DNA of 38,075 nt from a virus. The stretch's first letter is position 1. The number at the start of each line of letters is the position of its first letter. Positions 15,607-25,246 of this stretch are shown here, piece by piece. The notes under the pieces are model-generated. The model was not told the origin of the DNA and did not search any database. It saw only the letters and a list, made by a program, of their open reading frames with translations. Position numbers and translations under genes: made by a program. The stretch covers positions 1-38,075 of IMG/VR virus record IMGVR_UViG_3300017749_000035. The stretch is one strand, 5' to 3'.

Positions 15607-16479
15607 ATGGGTTTATTAGATAATACTACGCAACAATCTTATTACACAACTGCAGCTAATTTTGGCGATTATCAGTTCGTGACATTAGACAACGTTATAG
15701 CCGCTTTCATGTCCGTGTATGTAGGTGAGGGTAAAGTAATACCTAAGGCAAGGCGAACGGACGTGCAATTTCACGCCATGCGGGCTTTCCAAGAGCTGAG
15801 TTATGATGTTTTTAGGTCTGTTAAAGCTCAGGAGATAGAGGTGCCTAACACGCTTCAAATGATACTACCTCAAGACTACGTTAACTACACTAAGGTTACC
15901 ACTGTTGGGACAGATGGTATCGAGAGAGTATTGTATCCAACTGGTAAAACCTCTAACCCATTTGCTATAGCGCAAGACGCTAACGGAGCGTATACGTTTA
16001 CTGATAACGCGTTGATTGAGCAAACACCATCAACTACTTCTAGTAATTTTAATTCTTACCAATCGGACGACCCATCGACAAATGTAGAAGATAGCGAGTC
16101 TCTGTTTAATGGTTTCGGTCAAAGGTACGGGCTGGACCCACAACACGCTCAATCAAATGGCACGTTTTTTATTGATTATTTAAGAGGGCAGATCCACTTT
16201 GGATCTAGTCTAGCAGGTAAAACAATTATCTTACACTATGTTAGCGATGGTCTTGGGACAGACTCGGAGATGGTTGTCCACAAATTCTGTGAGGAAGCGG
16301 TATACAAACACGTGGTGTACGCCATGGTTTCTGCTAGAGCGAACATGCCAGAGTATGTTATAGCTAGGTTTAGAAAGGAAAGATTTGCTGAGACAAGGAA
16401 AGCTAAAATAAGATTATCTAATATTAAGATAGAGGAATTCACACAAGTGCTTAAAGGTATGAGTAAGCATATAAAGTAA
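15607..16479 (+). CDS. Head-tail connector (gatekeeper) protein candidate
   Basis: This 290-residue protein follows the previous adaptor gene by two bases. It has an N-terminal helix region (VTLDNVIAAFMSVYVG, ...RRTDVQFHAMRAFQELSYDVF) leading to a beta segment (AQEIEVPNTLQMILPQDYVNYTKV), a Ser/Asn-rich middle loop (about 130-175), another strand pair (GTFFIDYLRGQIHFGSSLAGKTIILHYVS), and a C-terminal basic helix (ARFRKERFAETRKAKIRL). The 'LP.DYVNY.KV' strand is seen in connector proteins of T7-like and crAss-like phages. The call is structural inference. Confidence 0.62.
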   Translation: MGLLDNTTQQSYYTTAANFGDYQFVTLDNVIAAFMSVYVGEGKVIPKARRTDVQFHAMRAFQELSYDVFRSVKAQEIEVPNTLQMILPQDYVNYTKVTTVGTDGIERVLYPTGKTSNPFAIAQDANGAYTFTDNALIEQTPSTTSSNFNSYQSDDPSTNVEDSESLFNGFGQRYGLDPQHAQSNGTFFIDYLRGQIHFGSSLAGKTIILHYVSDGLGTDSEMVVHKFCEEAVYKHVVYAMVSARANMPEYVIARFRKERFAETRKAKIRLSNIKIEEFTQVLKGMSKHIK

Positions 16480-16485
16480 TATAGC

Positions 16486-19400
16486 ATGCCAGAAATTAAA
16501 CACGTTTTTACAGGAGGTAAAATGAACAAGGATCTCGACGAGAGATTCGTGCCTAATGGTCAATATCGTGATGCTATGAACATACAGGTTCGTACATCTG
16601 ATGGCGGTGACTCAGGTGTAGTGCAAAATCTAGCTGGAAACACGCACATACAAGACGTTGATGGGGCGTTAACATTCAGCGGAGCTCATGGTTATGCTGA
16701 ATTTGTAGGCCAAGCTGCTGATGAAGCTAACAACAAGTCATATTGGCTTTTAGCTGGTTCAGATGTTGCAGGTTTAGGTCCAGAGAGTTGGGCGTTTCCC
16801 GTGGTCCTCTTTCACACTTTTGCTGATAGCATTTATGAGTATAACGCTGATCATAACAGAGTTAGTCTAGTATTTAATGACGTTTACGCTGTAGCAGTTA
16901 GGGACAGTGCACTATACACACCTACGGGTTCGTTTGTTACAATAACGGTTACTTCTGATGTAGCCGATAGACTACGTAAGGGGTGTAGAGTTCAGTGCTG
17001 GGATGATAGTGGCGTTGCTTTATTTGATATACCACCAACGGTCCTTCAAGTAGTCGGAGACGTATTACATTTAGACGCCCAGTATTCAGACGACGTAAGC
17101 TCTGCCGATAATTGGGCTTTTTGGTGGGAGCCGGTTTTAGAACTTAAACAAAATCGCCAAGTAACAGGTATCAACATAATAGACGATTTTTTGTTTTTTA
17201 CAGATGGTTTTAATGAGCCAAAGAAAATAAGTATATCTAGATCAAAAGCTGGTTCAAGCACGCACGAATCATTTGGGAATATATACCACACTGTACTAAA
17301 GGTTCCTAACGGAAGTAATCACCTAGCTTCAATAGATAGTCTAGAACCTACGGCAAGTAAGTATGTAGAAAAAGAACATATAACTGTTATTAAGCAAGCG
17401 CCTAAAACAGCGCCTAGACTAGAAATGTCTCAGTCTACTAGGGGCGTAGATTTATTGACTGGTAACATAACACAAGCATTTTCGGTAGGTGGTGTTGCTA
17501 TAGATCAAGAGATAATTAATATTCAAATAGATCCTCCTGGCGCAAATATAGAAGTGGGTGATTACCTAGTCCTAACTCAAACGTATAGCGACAGTTATAC
17601 ATTTGAATTAAAGGAAATACGGTTAGGGGTAACCAATACGGATAATTTAGCCGCGGGTTTTATCGACGCCATACCCCAGAGTGTACCTAGCGACATCTTA
17701 GATAGTAACGTTGATTGGGTTTGGGTTCTTGAGGACAAAAGACCTATGTATGAGCTTGAGTTCGGACGCTTTGCATATAGATACAAGTACGCTGATGGTG
17801 AGTATTCTACGTTTTCACCGTGGAGTGAGGTAGCATTTTTGCCGGGAAAGTTTGACTACGAACCACAAACTGGTTACAACACCGGCATGACAAACACGGT
17901 GAGAGAAATTAAAGTCACTCACTTTGTGGCTAACGACGAGACTAGGCCCAACGACGTAGATACAATAGATATTTTGTATAAAAAAACTACAGATAACGGT
18001 GTTTATGTTGTTAAGTCAATACAGCGAGATAAGGATCCAGAGTGGGACATACAAAGCAACAACGTCCACCAAACGCAGGGTGAGGTTGTTATCACATCTG
18101 AAATGGTCCATAGAGTGCTACCATCATCACAGCTATTAAGATCGTGGGATGCTGTACCTAGGTCTGCCTTTGCGCAAGAGATAACTGGTAGCAGGTTGGT
18201 ATATGGTAACTACAAGCAGAATTATGATATCCCTAGGTTCTCTAGTTCGCAGTGGATATCATCCGAATCGGTGAAGCATGGCGGTAATGCAGAAAAATCT
18301 ATAAAATCAATACGTAGCTATAGGGTTGGCGTAGTGTTTGGGGATAAATATGGTAGAGAAACACCCGTCCAAGAAATAGGTGCTATAGGTAAATATACGC
18401 CTAGCACTGGTACATACTCGTATTTATCGTCTGATTTAAGGTGCGAGAAGCAAAACTCACATACTAAAAATGCTCTTCACATTCAACAAAAATGGGAGAC
18501 ACCTCAAGGGCAGGCTGTGGTACCGCCATCATGGATGGACTACTGTAAGTATTACGTTAAAGAAACATCTAATGAGTACTACAACCTTGTTATGGATAGG
18601 TGGTACGACGCAGAGGACGGTAACGTGTGGCTTTCATTCCAATCATCTGATAGAAACAAAGTTGACGAGGAGACACACATAACCCTTAAAAACCAAAATG
18701 GAGGGAGTGCCCCTGTCCACGAGGAAGCTAGGTATAAAATATTAGCTATTTCAAATTCCGCGCCACCCTTTATTAAACGAGAGGGCTTTACTATAGGAAG
18801 CGTAGGTTTTACGCAAGGGATAACCGCTAGCTCTGAGTTTCCGTTATTTACGTCAATAACTCACGATACAGCAGAATATGACGCTCAGCTAGGTATGATG
18901 AATGTTAGTGACGGCGTAAGATACGCTAGAGTTGTTGGTACTGATGACGAAGGACACATACATAAATCAGCGTGGAAAAGGGTTGTTGGGATTGATTCAG
19001 GTGAGGTGTTGACCAAGGTGATACTTATTGAAGCTCTAGGTCCAGGTGCCGATATGGATGCTATATGGCTCCAAAACAACTATGGAACCACGGTCGCGTA
19101 TACGGTGGAATATAAGGTTGAAGACACTATTGATAAAACAGAGTTTGATGGTAGATTCTTTATAAAAGTGCTAAGAGACGCGACGCTGAATGAGCAGGTC
19201 TTACACACGACCGAAGATGGTATGTTCTGGTCTACACTAGATCATTTTGATGTAGCGTGGATGGCTATGGGTGATTATGTTTGGGGTAGTTGGATAGCAG
19301 AAGATAACGGCGAAGCTTGGTGGAGTGGTCATGGCTCTTATAGCGTAGCGCACTCAAACCCACAGGTAGCGGGCCCTTACAACACCTATAAAGCAAATAC

Positions 19401-22089
19401 TACAGACACTTGGTTTGATAACGTTTTAGGCGAAATGGAGTGGGATTCTGATATTGATGACAACGATCACATACAAGGTATTGGTACTTGTGATAATAGA
19501 GGTGCCACTCACGACTTTTGGACGGCACACGCCGCTCATAAACCTTCATCGTGGTGGATTGACAATATGAGGTTTGCTCATGGCGGCAGTTTGCTGTCTG
19601 CCAACGAAGGCGAGTATTGGAATGGTGATCCAACTGTTGCTTCACCAGAAGCCGCACCAAACGGTCTATACGCGTCTGGTTCGGTGGGTGGAGATAAAGA
19701 TGTTCTGTTTTTTAGTAGAGAAAATACCGATAGCTCGGATGCTACAACTGCTCTTCAAAACGTGTTCCAAACTGAAGGCACGTTTTTTAGATTCCAAAAT
19801 GATCCGTTTCAAAACGTATACAGGGTAATTAATAGCTCACCCATGACGACACTTCATAACTACGATGATGGTAGCAACTGTAACATGTACAACCAGACCT
19901 CTGGTGATAATACGTCGTGGACATCCCTAAGAAGAAAGACATTTTGGACGCAGTTTAGACGTGTTGATGCTGTTACTGGAGGCACGACCCCAAGTGCTAT
20001 AGACACTAGCGTGTGGGATCCACGTGGAGAGGTGAAGCACACTGGCGAAAACACTATGCGTATAGAAATAGTGACACCTTTCTCGCAGCAAGGTGGTAAG
20101 GTGAAGCACTTTAAGGAGGCTGCTATGTGGGAAACAGAACCTAAGGAATCTGTTGATATCGATATTTATTATGAAGCAACAGATGCTATTCCTTTGACTC
20201 TAGATGAAAATAACATTATGGACTACGCACCAAGCGGCTCAGTTTGCTCAGAACTAAAGCGCGGGAACGAGGTTCATTCTTTAACTCCAAAAGCTATTGT
20301 TACTGATCACAAATACGGTAATATACAGTTTAAAGAAACGCAAAGCTCGACAGTATTAGTACCTAATGGGGTATTGTATCGAAGCTTTATAGTAGGAGAC
20401 CAATTGAAACTGACACACCAAAATGGCTTAGAGACAAACCTTGTCATAAAGGACCATATATATCAAAATGGTGATCAAACACCCGTGACTAGTACCTCTG
20501 TTGTAGATACTAACGCTACTATTCCGGGCCCATTTATGAGTGACACGCAAACTGTTATATTCTCTGACATAGGAACAATTAACGCAGTCCAGTCGATGCA
20601 CGCTAACGGTTGGAGGATTTTGGTTACTGGCCTTAATGTTCCTATTGGCACGTTTATAGCACTAAATAATGATCAAACAAGCACCCTCGCAGCCGATGGA
20701 AACGGTTTGGGTATAACGCTTACTAAGGCCTACGAAGGGAGCACTGTCGGCACTCAAATTCAACAGTCTTTTACGTTTAAAGCGGTGACTGGTATGTACG
20801 AAGTAGAAGAGGATGTTTATGAACTACCGATCAAGCTACCTTGGTATAACTGCTACTCTTTTGGAAACGGAGTCGAGTCAGATAGAATTAGAGACGACTT
20901 TAACGCGCCTCAATTAGACAATGGTTGTAAGGCTTCAACCGTATTAGATGACTACGGTGAAGAGATTAGAGGTAGTGGAATGATTTACTCTGGTTTATTT
21001 AACAGTAACTCTTCTGTTAATAATCTTAACGAGTTTAACACCTCTCAAAAAATAACTAAAGATTTAAATCCGACTTATGGATCTATACAAGCCCTGAAGT
21101 CTAGAGATACTAATGTAGTTGCTTTTTGCGAAGATAAGGTTCTTAAAGTCTTGTCTAACAAAGATGCTGTGTTTAATGCAGATGGGAATCCAAACTTAAC
21201 CGCCACAGACAGGGTGTTAGGTCAAGCAATACCCTTTGTTGGTGATTATGGTATATCTAAAAATCCAGAGTCGCTGGCTAGTGATCAGTATAGAATGTAT
21301 TTTGCTGATAAGCAACGTGGCGCTATATTAAGATTGTCTAATGACGGTATAACACCAATATCTAACGTAGGTATGAAAGACTGGTTTAGAGATAATTTAG
21401 CTAAGTCTGACAGAATACTAGGTACATTTGATGTTGTAAAAGGAGAATATAACGTAACTCTCAACCCCGTGGATAATGTGTTTAACCTAACGCCAACAAC
21501 GGTTTCGTTTAATGAAGCTGGTAAAGGCTGGGTAAGCTTTAAGTCGTTTATACCATCAGCTGGTGGTAGTGTTTCTGGCAAGTACGTAACAGCTGCAAAC
21601 GCAGGTTCTGGGGCCTATGGGGTTGGGCAACACCTTTGGCTTCATGATGAGTTGGGGCCTTTTGGTGCTGTTAACTCTTTTTATGGAGATGTTAATTTTG
21701 TTGCTTCTCACGTTGAAGTTATATTCAACGATAATCCTAGCACTGTAAAAACATTCATGGCGTTAAATTACGAGGGTACACAGCAAAAAATTCTTAACAC
21801 AACAGCGAAAACAGCTAGTGTCACAGACGCAGCTGGGAACAGTATTTCAGCAAATGACGGGAATCATGTAGGGCTAACAGCGCAAAATGGCTGGGAGGTT
21901 ACTTCAATAACCACTGATATGCAATCTGGATCTGTTCCTAGGTTTGTGAAAAAAGAAAACAAGTACTTTTCTTATATATACGGTGATGGTGTTGACGTAG
22001 AGTCCTTCTGTGTTCAGGGTATTGGTGAGGCTGCTTCCGTAAGCGGTGATACAACTAATAATAATCAAGTTTTAACAATAACAGGATAA
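16486..22089 (+). CDS. Giant tail hub / stabilisation protein
   Basis: The 1867-residue product starts with EIKHVFTGGKMNKDLDERFV then PNGQYRDAMN, a signature I associate with phage 'stabilisation' or nozzle-type tail proteins in short-tailed phages. The rest is predominantly beta-strand, consistent with a large beta-propeller or nozzle protein; residues about 1540-1720 include QALKSRDTNVVAFCEDKVLKV and the DQYRMYFADKQRGAILRLS blade-like repeat. Residues about 913-1029 are strikingly Trp-rich (11 Trp). It is more than twice as long as the T7 nozzle protein gp12 (about 794 residues), so extra domains for receptor contact are likely. It shares a TAATG overlap with the next gene. Confidence 0.75.
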   Translation: MPEIKHVFTGGKMNKDLDERFVPNGQYRDAMNIQVRTSDGGDSGVVQNLAGNTHIQDVDGALTFSGAHGYAEFVGQAADEANNKSYWLLAGSDVAGLGPESWAFPVVLFHTFADSIYEYNADHNRVSLVFNDVYAVAVRDSALYTPTGSFVTITVTSDVADRLRKGCRVQCWDDSGVALFDIPPTVLQVVGDVLHLDAQYSDDVSSADNWAFWWEPVLELKQNRQVTGINIIDDFLFFTDGFNEPKKISISRSKAGSSTHESFGNIYHTVLKVPNGSNHLASIDSLEPTASKYVEKEHITVIKQAPKTAPRLEMSQSTRGVDLLTGNITQAFSVGGVAIDQEIINIQIDPPGANIEVGDYLVLTQTYSDSYTFELKEIRLGVTNTDNLAAGFIDAIPQSVPSDILDSNVDWVWVLEDKRPMYELEFGRFAYRYKYADGEYSTFSPWSEVAFLPGKFDYEPQTGYNTGMTNTVREIKVTHFVANDETRPNDVDTIDILYKKTTDNGVYVVKSIQRDKDPEWDIQSNNVHQTQGEVVITSEMVHRVLPSSQLLRSWDAVPRSAFAQEITGSRLVYGNYKQNYDIPRFSSSQWISSESVKHGGNAEKSIKSIRSYRVGVVFGDKYGRETPVQEIGAIGKYTPSTGTYSYLSSDLRCEKQNSHTKNALHIQQKWETPQGQAVVPPSWMDYCKYYVKETSNEYYNLVMDRWYDAEDGNVWLSFQSSDRNKVDEETHITLKNQNGGSAPVHEEARYKILAISNSAPPFIKREGFTIGSVGFTQGITASSEFPLFTSITHDTAEYDAQLGMMNVSDGVRYARVVGTDDEGHIHKSAWKRVVGIDSGEVLTKVILIEALGPGADMDAIWLQNNYGTTVAYTVEYKVEDTIDKTEFDGRFFIKVLRDATLNEQVLHTTEDGMFWSTLDHFDVAWMAMGDYVWGSWIAEDNGEAWWSGHGSYSVAHSNPQVAGPYNTYKANTTDTWFDNVLGEMEWDSDIDDNDHIQGIGTCDNRGATHDFWTAHAAHKPSSWWIDNMRFAHGGSLLSANEGEYWNGDPTVASPEAAPNGLYASGSVGGDKDVLFFSRENTDSSDATTALQNVFQTEGTFFRFQNDPFQNVYRVINSSPMTTLHNYDDGSNCNMYNQTSGDNTSWTSLRRKTFWTQFRRVDAVTGGTTPSAIDTSVWDPRGEVKHTGENTMRIEIVTPFSQQGGKVKHFKEAAMWETEPKESVDIDIYYEATDAIPLTLDENNIMDYAPSGSVCSELKRGNEVHSLTPKAIVTDHKYGNIQFKETQSSTVLVPNGVLYRSFIVGDQLKLTHQNGLETNLVIKDHIYQNGDQTPVTSTSVVDTNATIPGPFMSDTQTVIFSDIGTINAVQSMHANGWRILVTGLNVPIGTFIALNNDQTSTLAADGNGLGITLTKAYEGSTVGTQIQQSFTFKAVTGMYEVEEDVYELPIKLPWYNCYSFGNGVESDRIRDDFNAPQLDNGCKASTVLDDYGEEIRGSGMIYSGLFNSNSSVNNLNEFNTSQKITKDLNPTYGSIQALKSRDTNVVAFCEDKVLKVLSNKDAVFNADGNPNLTATDRVLGQAIPFVGDYGISKNPESLASDQYRMYFADKQRGAILRLSNDGITPISNVGMKDWFRDNLAKSDRILGTFDVVKGEYNVTLNPVDNVFNLTPTTVSFNEAGKGWVSFKSFIPSAGGSVSGKYVTAANAGSGAYGVGQHLWLHDELGPFGAVNSFYGDVNFVASHVEVIFNDNPSTVKTFMALNYEGTQQKILNTTAKTASVTDAAGNSISANDGNHVGLTAQNGWEVTSITTDMQSGSVPRFVKKENKYFSYIYGDGVDVESFCVQGIGEAASVSGDTTNNNQVLTITG

Positions 22090-23666
22090 TGTCAAAACTA
22101 ACAAATTGTACTATAAACAGCGCAACAAGTATAGAGGCGACTGGCGATAAGGGTGCTGATGGCAACATGGTTACGTCCGTTCAGTTGACTATAACGCCAG
22201 ACGATGGATATACTTTATCTATGGCTGATTTCACCATAAGTGGAGGAACAGCTAGTAGCGGAACAACGTTTACACACGGCGTAGGAGGCGTTTCTTTACC
22301 AACAGGGATAACCTCTGTCACGTTCTCTCAGTCTGGAATCCCATATACACCGGGAAACGTTGTATACGCGACGTGCGCTTTAACAGCATCTTACGCTATG
22401 CCTGGTTCTGACACTACTTTAACCATAGATGTCAGAGGTATAGCCTGTGCTGGAGTTAAAGAATACTATGGCTACAACGTCAGTGTTGATACGGAAAACA
22501 ACCTAAATGCTACAGTGTCTGCTTCCGCAAGTGGTACAAACGGTTATGGAGTTGCTAACACACTCTCCACTGCAACTAGTGGAACAACAAGAACCGACAC
22601 CTTCGCGGGCAGCGCTTTTTATGATCCTTTGAAGAGAGCTAGTGATAGCGCAGAAACTACTAAAATTGGTCAAGTTACAATAACAGCAGCTGGTGGCTAC
22701 CATTTTTATAACATGCCATCTCTTGCTGCTATTAGTAAAAGAAAGGGACCTAATTACGACACAGTGGTTTTTCTTCGACCAAGCTCTCAAACTGTCGACT
22801 CTCAAACAGGCCTTACATCCGCTGTTATTTTTGATGTCATGTATTACAACAACACAACCGTAGAGGCCGCTGACAGAATAGCAACTAAGATAAATATCCA
22901 AACAAGAGCAAATTATTCTACCGCACTTAAAGTACACGGTTTTGCAGTTGGAAACAACCAAGACGTATCATCCGGAGGTGAAACTAGAGCCGTCTGTGTG
23001 ACTGGTAATCCAGGTGCTAAGTTCAACCTTCAAGGTGTTGATTCAACTGGTAAAGAGTTATTTACTCAACTTATTGACGCAGAAATACCAGCGCCAACAG
23101 GTCGCGACGTGGTAAATGCGGCTGGGGTATTTGGCGAGTATAAATTTAATTTGGAACTACCCGAACTCCCATCTGGTACGACTGAAAAAACCTATTATTT
23201 TAGGTTAAAAACAGGTACTAACACTACGTTTGCTAGCACTGTGCCAACGACGGAGGATACGGTTCAGTTGATTCAAATTCACGATCCTAGGGTTAGGTTT
23301 ACAAACACAAAAACCCCAGCTTATTCAGTCACAGCAGCGCCTACGCTTACTTACTTTGGTAAGCGCAATAGATCGTTTGATGAGGTATATAGTTCTAGGC
23401 CGACTCAATACAAGCGGTATGTAGACGTTGATTGGACCCTAACTGGCGGAGGTACCTTTACCGTGTTGAAACAGGTTGTTTTGTCAGATTTCACAAACAC
23501 TTCAAGCGCTACAAACGGAGGCACAACAGTAGCTACATCAGGCCTAAAAGTAAGTGGTCACGGCACAAGCACTGTAACAATAAAAGGAAAAATTCATATA
23601 CGAACTTTTGGTAAAAGCAATGTAGACCTAAACCTTAATTTAGATAACATAGTATCATACTCATAA
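22089..23666 (+). CDS. Beta-rich tail fibre/adhesin-like virion protein
   Basis: This 525-residue protein is dominated by Thr, Ser, Gly and Val and by alternating strand patterns; helix-forming stretches are few. Two similar-looking modules open it (NCTINSATSIEATGDKGADG, then SVQLTITPDDGYTLSMADFT), a style used by bacterial Ig-like and adhesin domains. The C-terminus repeats Thr/Gly strands (STVTIKGKIHIRTFGKSN). There is no catalytic motif. It follows the tail hub directly and overlaps its stop codon by one base, so a distal tail or fibre role is likely, though not proven. Confidence 0.58.
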   Translation: MSKLTNCTINSATSIEATGDKGADGNMVTSVQLTITPDDGYTLSMADFTISGGTASSGTTFTHGVGGVSLPTGITSVTFSQSGIPYTPGNVVYATCALTASYAMPGSDTTLTIDVRGIACAGVKEYYGYNVSVDTENNLNATVSASASGTNGYGVANTLSTATSGTTRTDTFAGSAFYDPLKRASDSAETTKIGQVTITAAGGYHFYNMPSLAAISKRKGPNYDTVVFLRPSSQTVDSQTGLTSAVIFDVMYYNNTTVEAADRIATKINIQTRANYSTALKVHGFAVGNNQDVSSGGETRAVCVTGNPGAKFNLQGVDSTGKELFTQLIDAEIPAPTGRDVVNAAGVFGEYKFNLELPELPSGTTEKTYYFRLKTGTNTTFASTVPTTEDTVQLIQIHDPRVRFTNTKTPAYSVTAAPTLTYFGKRNRSFDEVYSSRPTQYKRYVDVDWTLTGGGTFTVLKQVVLSDFTNTSSATNGGTTVATSGLKVSGHGTSTVTIKGKIHIRTFGKSNVDLNLNLDNIVSYS

Positions 23667-23667
23667 C

Positions 23668-24054
23668 ATGCCTATAACAATTAATTTTAGCACACCTATT
23701 AACGAGAGCGTTCAAATCGGAGACACGGCGTATCACGCTACAATCTCAGAAGTTGCTACTTTTGACACTTCATCTAGCTATGTTGAAATAGGACCAATAA
23801 CCAGTATTACTCAGTGGAACGGGACAGCATCAGCTATAGTCTGTGACACAACGGCTGCTTACGCTGCGGGAAACGATCCAGCTGCCGCGGGTAGTTTTAT
23901 ATTGTTTTCTAAAAGCAGCGAAGTAAATCAAGCTAAAGTTAAGGGTTATTATGCTTCGGTTAAGTTTCAAAACCAGGGGGTAGCTAATACTAGAACAGAG
24001 TTGTATTCTGCAGCGGCCGAGATATTTACAAGCAGCGGCCACCCAGCTGAATAG
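23668..24054 (+). CDS. Small beta-rich hypothetical protein
   Basis: This 128-residue protein starts one base after the previous stop. It is rich in Ala, Ser and Thr with strand-like segments (ITINFSTPINESVQIGDTAYHATI, SSYVEIGPITSI, FILFSKSSEVNQAKVKGYYASVKF). No signal peptide, membrane segment or catalytic motif is visible. Its place between the fibre candidate and the cupin suggests a tail-associated accessory protein; the function is unknown. Confidence 0.6.
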   Translation: MPITINFSTPINESVQIGDTAYHATISEVATFDTSSSYVEIGPITSITQWNGTASAIVCDTTAAYAAGNDPAAAGSFILFSKSSEVNQAKVKGYYASVKFQNQGVANTRTELYSAAAEIFTSSGHPAE

Positions 24055-24109
24055 TGTAAATAAGCATCAATAAGTGTAACTATATAGTAGCAAGTTACAA
24101 TTAAATTTA

Positions 24110-24604
24110 ATGAATAAAGAGCTACAGAAAAAAAGCGGTTCAGAGGTATCTATAGATTTTAGGTCAATAGCAGAGAATATACAGCGCATAATTGAAGAAA
24201 ATGCAAACGGAGAAAACATTATAGCTGGAACAGTTGAAAAGCCTATAGTTAGAGATCACCCAGCCTCGCCTATATCACATCACTTTATGGATGGCGTGTA
24301 TCTTAGGGGCATGAAAATGAGTGAGGGTCAGCTAGTTGTAGGTCACATACATAAACACCTTCACATGTGTTTTCTGCTGCAGGGTAGGGTTACAGTGTTT
24401 AATGAAGATGGTGAAAACGAATACAACGCACCGTGTATAATTGAGTCTACGCCAGGTGTTAAAAGAATATTATATGCTCACGAAGAATCAATATGGTATA
24501 ACACGCATAAAAACCCAGGTAATATAACCGATCTGGACGTGTTAGAGAGAGATATAGTAGCAATAAGTTATGAAGAATATGAAGAATATATTAAAAACAA
24601 ATAG
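24110..24604 (+). CDS. Cupin-fold protein
   Basis: This 164-residue protein contains a cupin-type core. Residues 77-92 read VVGHIHKHLHMCFLLQ, with H79, H81, H83 and H85 available as metal ligands, followed by GRVTVFNEDGE (strand and turn), the Pro/Gly strand APCIIESTPGVKRILYAHEES with H124, and WYNTHKNP with H133. This matches a type of small cupin commonly seen in phage structural regions, whose substrate is unknown. The N-terminal 60 residues are mostly helical and may anchor it to a partner. It is preceded by a 55-base A/T-rich gap. Confidence 0.72.
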   Translation: MNKELQKKSGSEVSIDFRSIAENIQRIIEENANGENIIAGTVEKPIVRDHPASPISHHFMDGVYLRGMKMSEGQLVVGHIHKHLHMCFLLQGRVTVFNEDGENEYNAPCIIESTPGVKRILYAHEESIWYNTHKNPGNITDLDVLERDIVAISYEEYEEYIKNK

Positions 24605-24607
24605 ATT

Positions 24608-25240
24608 ATGTCGTTTATAGCAGGTGCAATAATTATATCAGGAGTCTTAATAGCCGCTGGAGGTACAGCTGGTGCTATATCTGCTGGTAATGCTAGAGAG
24701 GCTGCTGAAGCGAAGGAAGAACAAGCTAGGGCTGAAATGGAACGACAGCAAAGAATCTTCGCCAACTTGGACACGTCTAATCCATATGCAAATATGGAGA
24801 ACGTTATGGAGGACTTAACTGTAAACCAACAGCAAGCTGAATTTCAAAAACAACAAACCATGCAGTCTCAGGCTAATATATTAGATAGTATGAAGGGCGC
24901 GGCTGGTGGTAGCGGTATTGCGGCGCTGGCGCAGGCCATGGCTAACCAAGGCTCGTTGGCAGCTCAACAGGCTTCAGCTAGCATAGGTCAGCAAGAGGCT
25001 GCTAACCAACGACTGGCGGCTCAACAAGAGGCTTCAAACCAAAGCATGGAAAGACAAGGTGAAGTCTGGGCTAGAGGACAAAAAAGAGATATAGCAGAGA
25101 CTATGCTTGGTATGGCTCAGGGCGAAACCGCGGCTCATAGACAGGCGGCTCAACAAGCCCAAGCGGCTCAACAGGCTGCTTTTGCTGGTATGGCTGAAGG
25201 CGGCGCTGCTTTAGGCACTAGCTATTTAGGCACACAATAA
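24608..25240 (+). CDS. Internal virion protein candidate (T7 gp14-like layout)
   Basis: This 210-residue protein has a hydrophobic N-terminus (FIAGAIIISGVLIAAGGTAGAI, about 3-25), then a long Ala/Gln/Glu-rich helical region (AREAAEAKEEQARAEMERQQRIF; repeated AAQQ, AQQA). The middle carries NPYANMENVMEDLTVNQQQAEF and a Gly-rich turn (GAAGGSGIAALAQAMANQG). A membrane-seeking N-terminus plus an Ala/Gln coiled body resembles T7-type ejection proteins that form the trans-envelope channel. The neighbouring large proteins fit the same ejection role. Confidence 0.65.
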   Translation: MSFIAGAIIISGVLIAAGGTAGAISAGNAREAAEAKEEQARAEMERQQRIFANLDTSNPYANMENVMEDLTVNQQQAEFQKQQTMQSQANILDSMKGAAGGSGIAALAQAMANQGSLAAQQASASIGQQEAANQRLAAQQEASNQSMERQGEVWARGQKRDIAETMLGMAQGETAAHRQAAQQAQAAQQAAFAGMAEGGAALGTSYLGTQ

Positions 25241-25246
25241 AAAGAT

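Noticed and set aside
16512-16524. Perfect Shine-Dalgarno-like AGGAGGT just before an internal ATG in the 1867-aa gene
   Set aside because: It encodes the conserved TGGKMN segment of the protein's N-terminal signature, the spacing to the ATG is short, and the ATG at 16486 keeps the upstream conserved residues.
24075-24099. Inverted repeat TGTAACT/AGTTACA before the cupin gene
   Set aside because: Only 7 bp with an 11-base loop and no T tract directly after; too weak for a terminator call.
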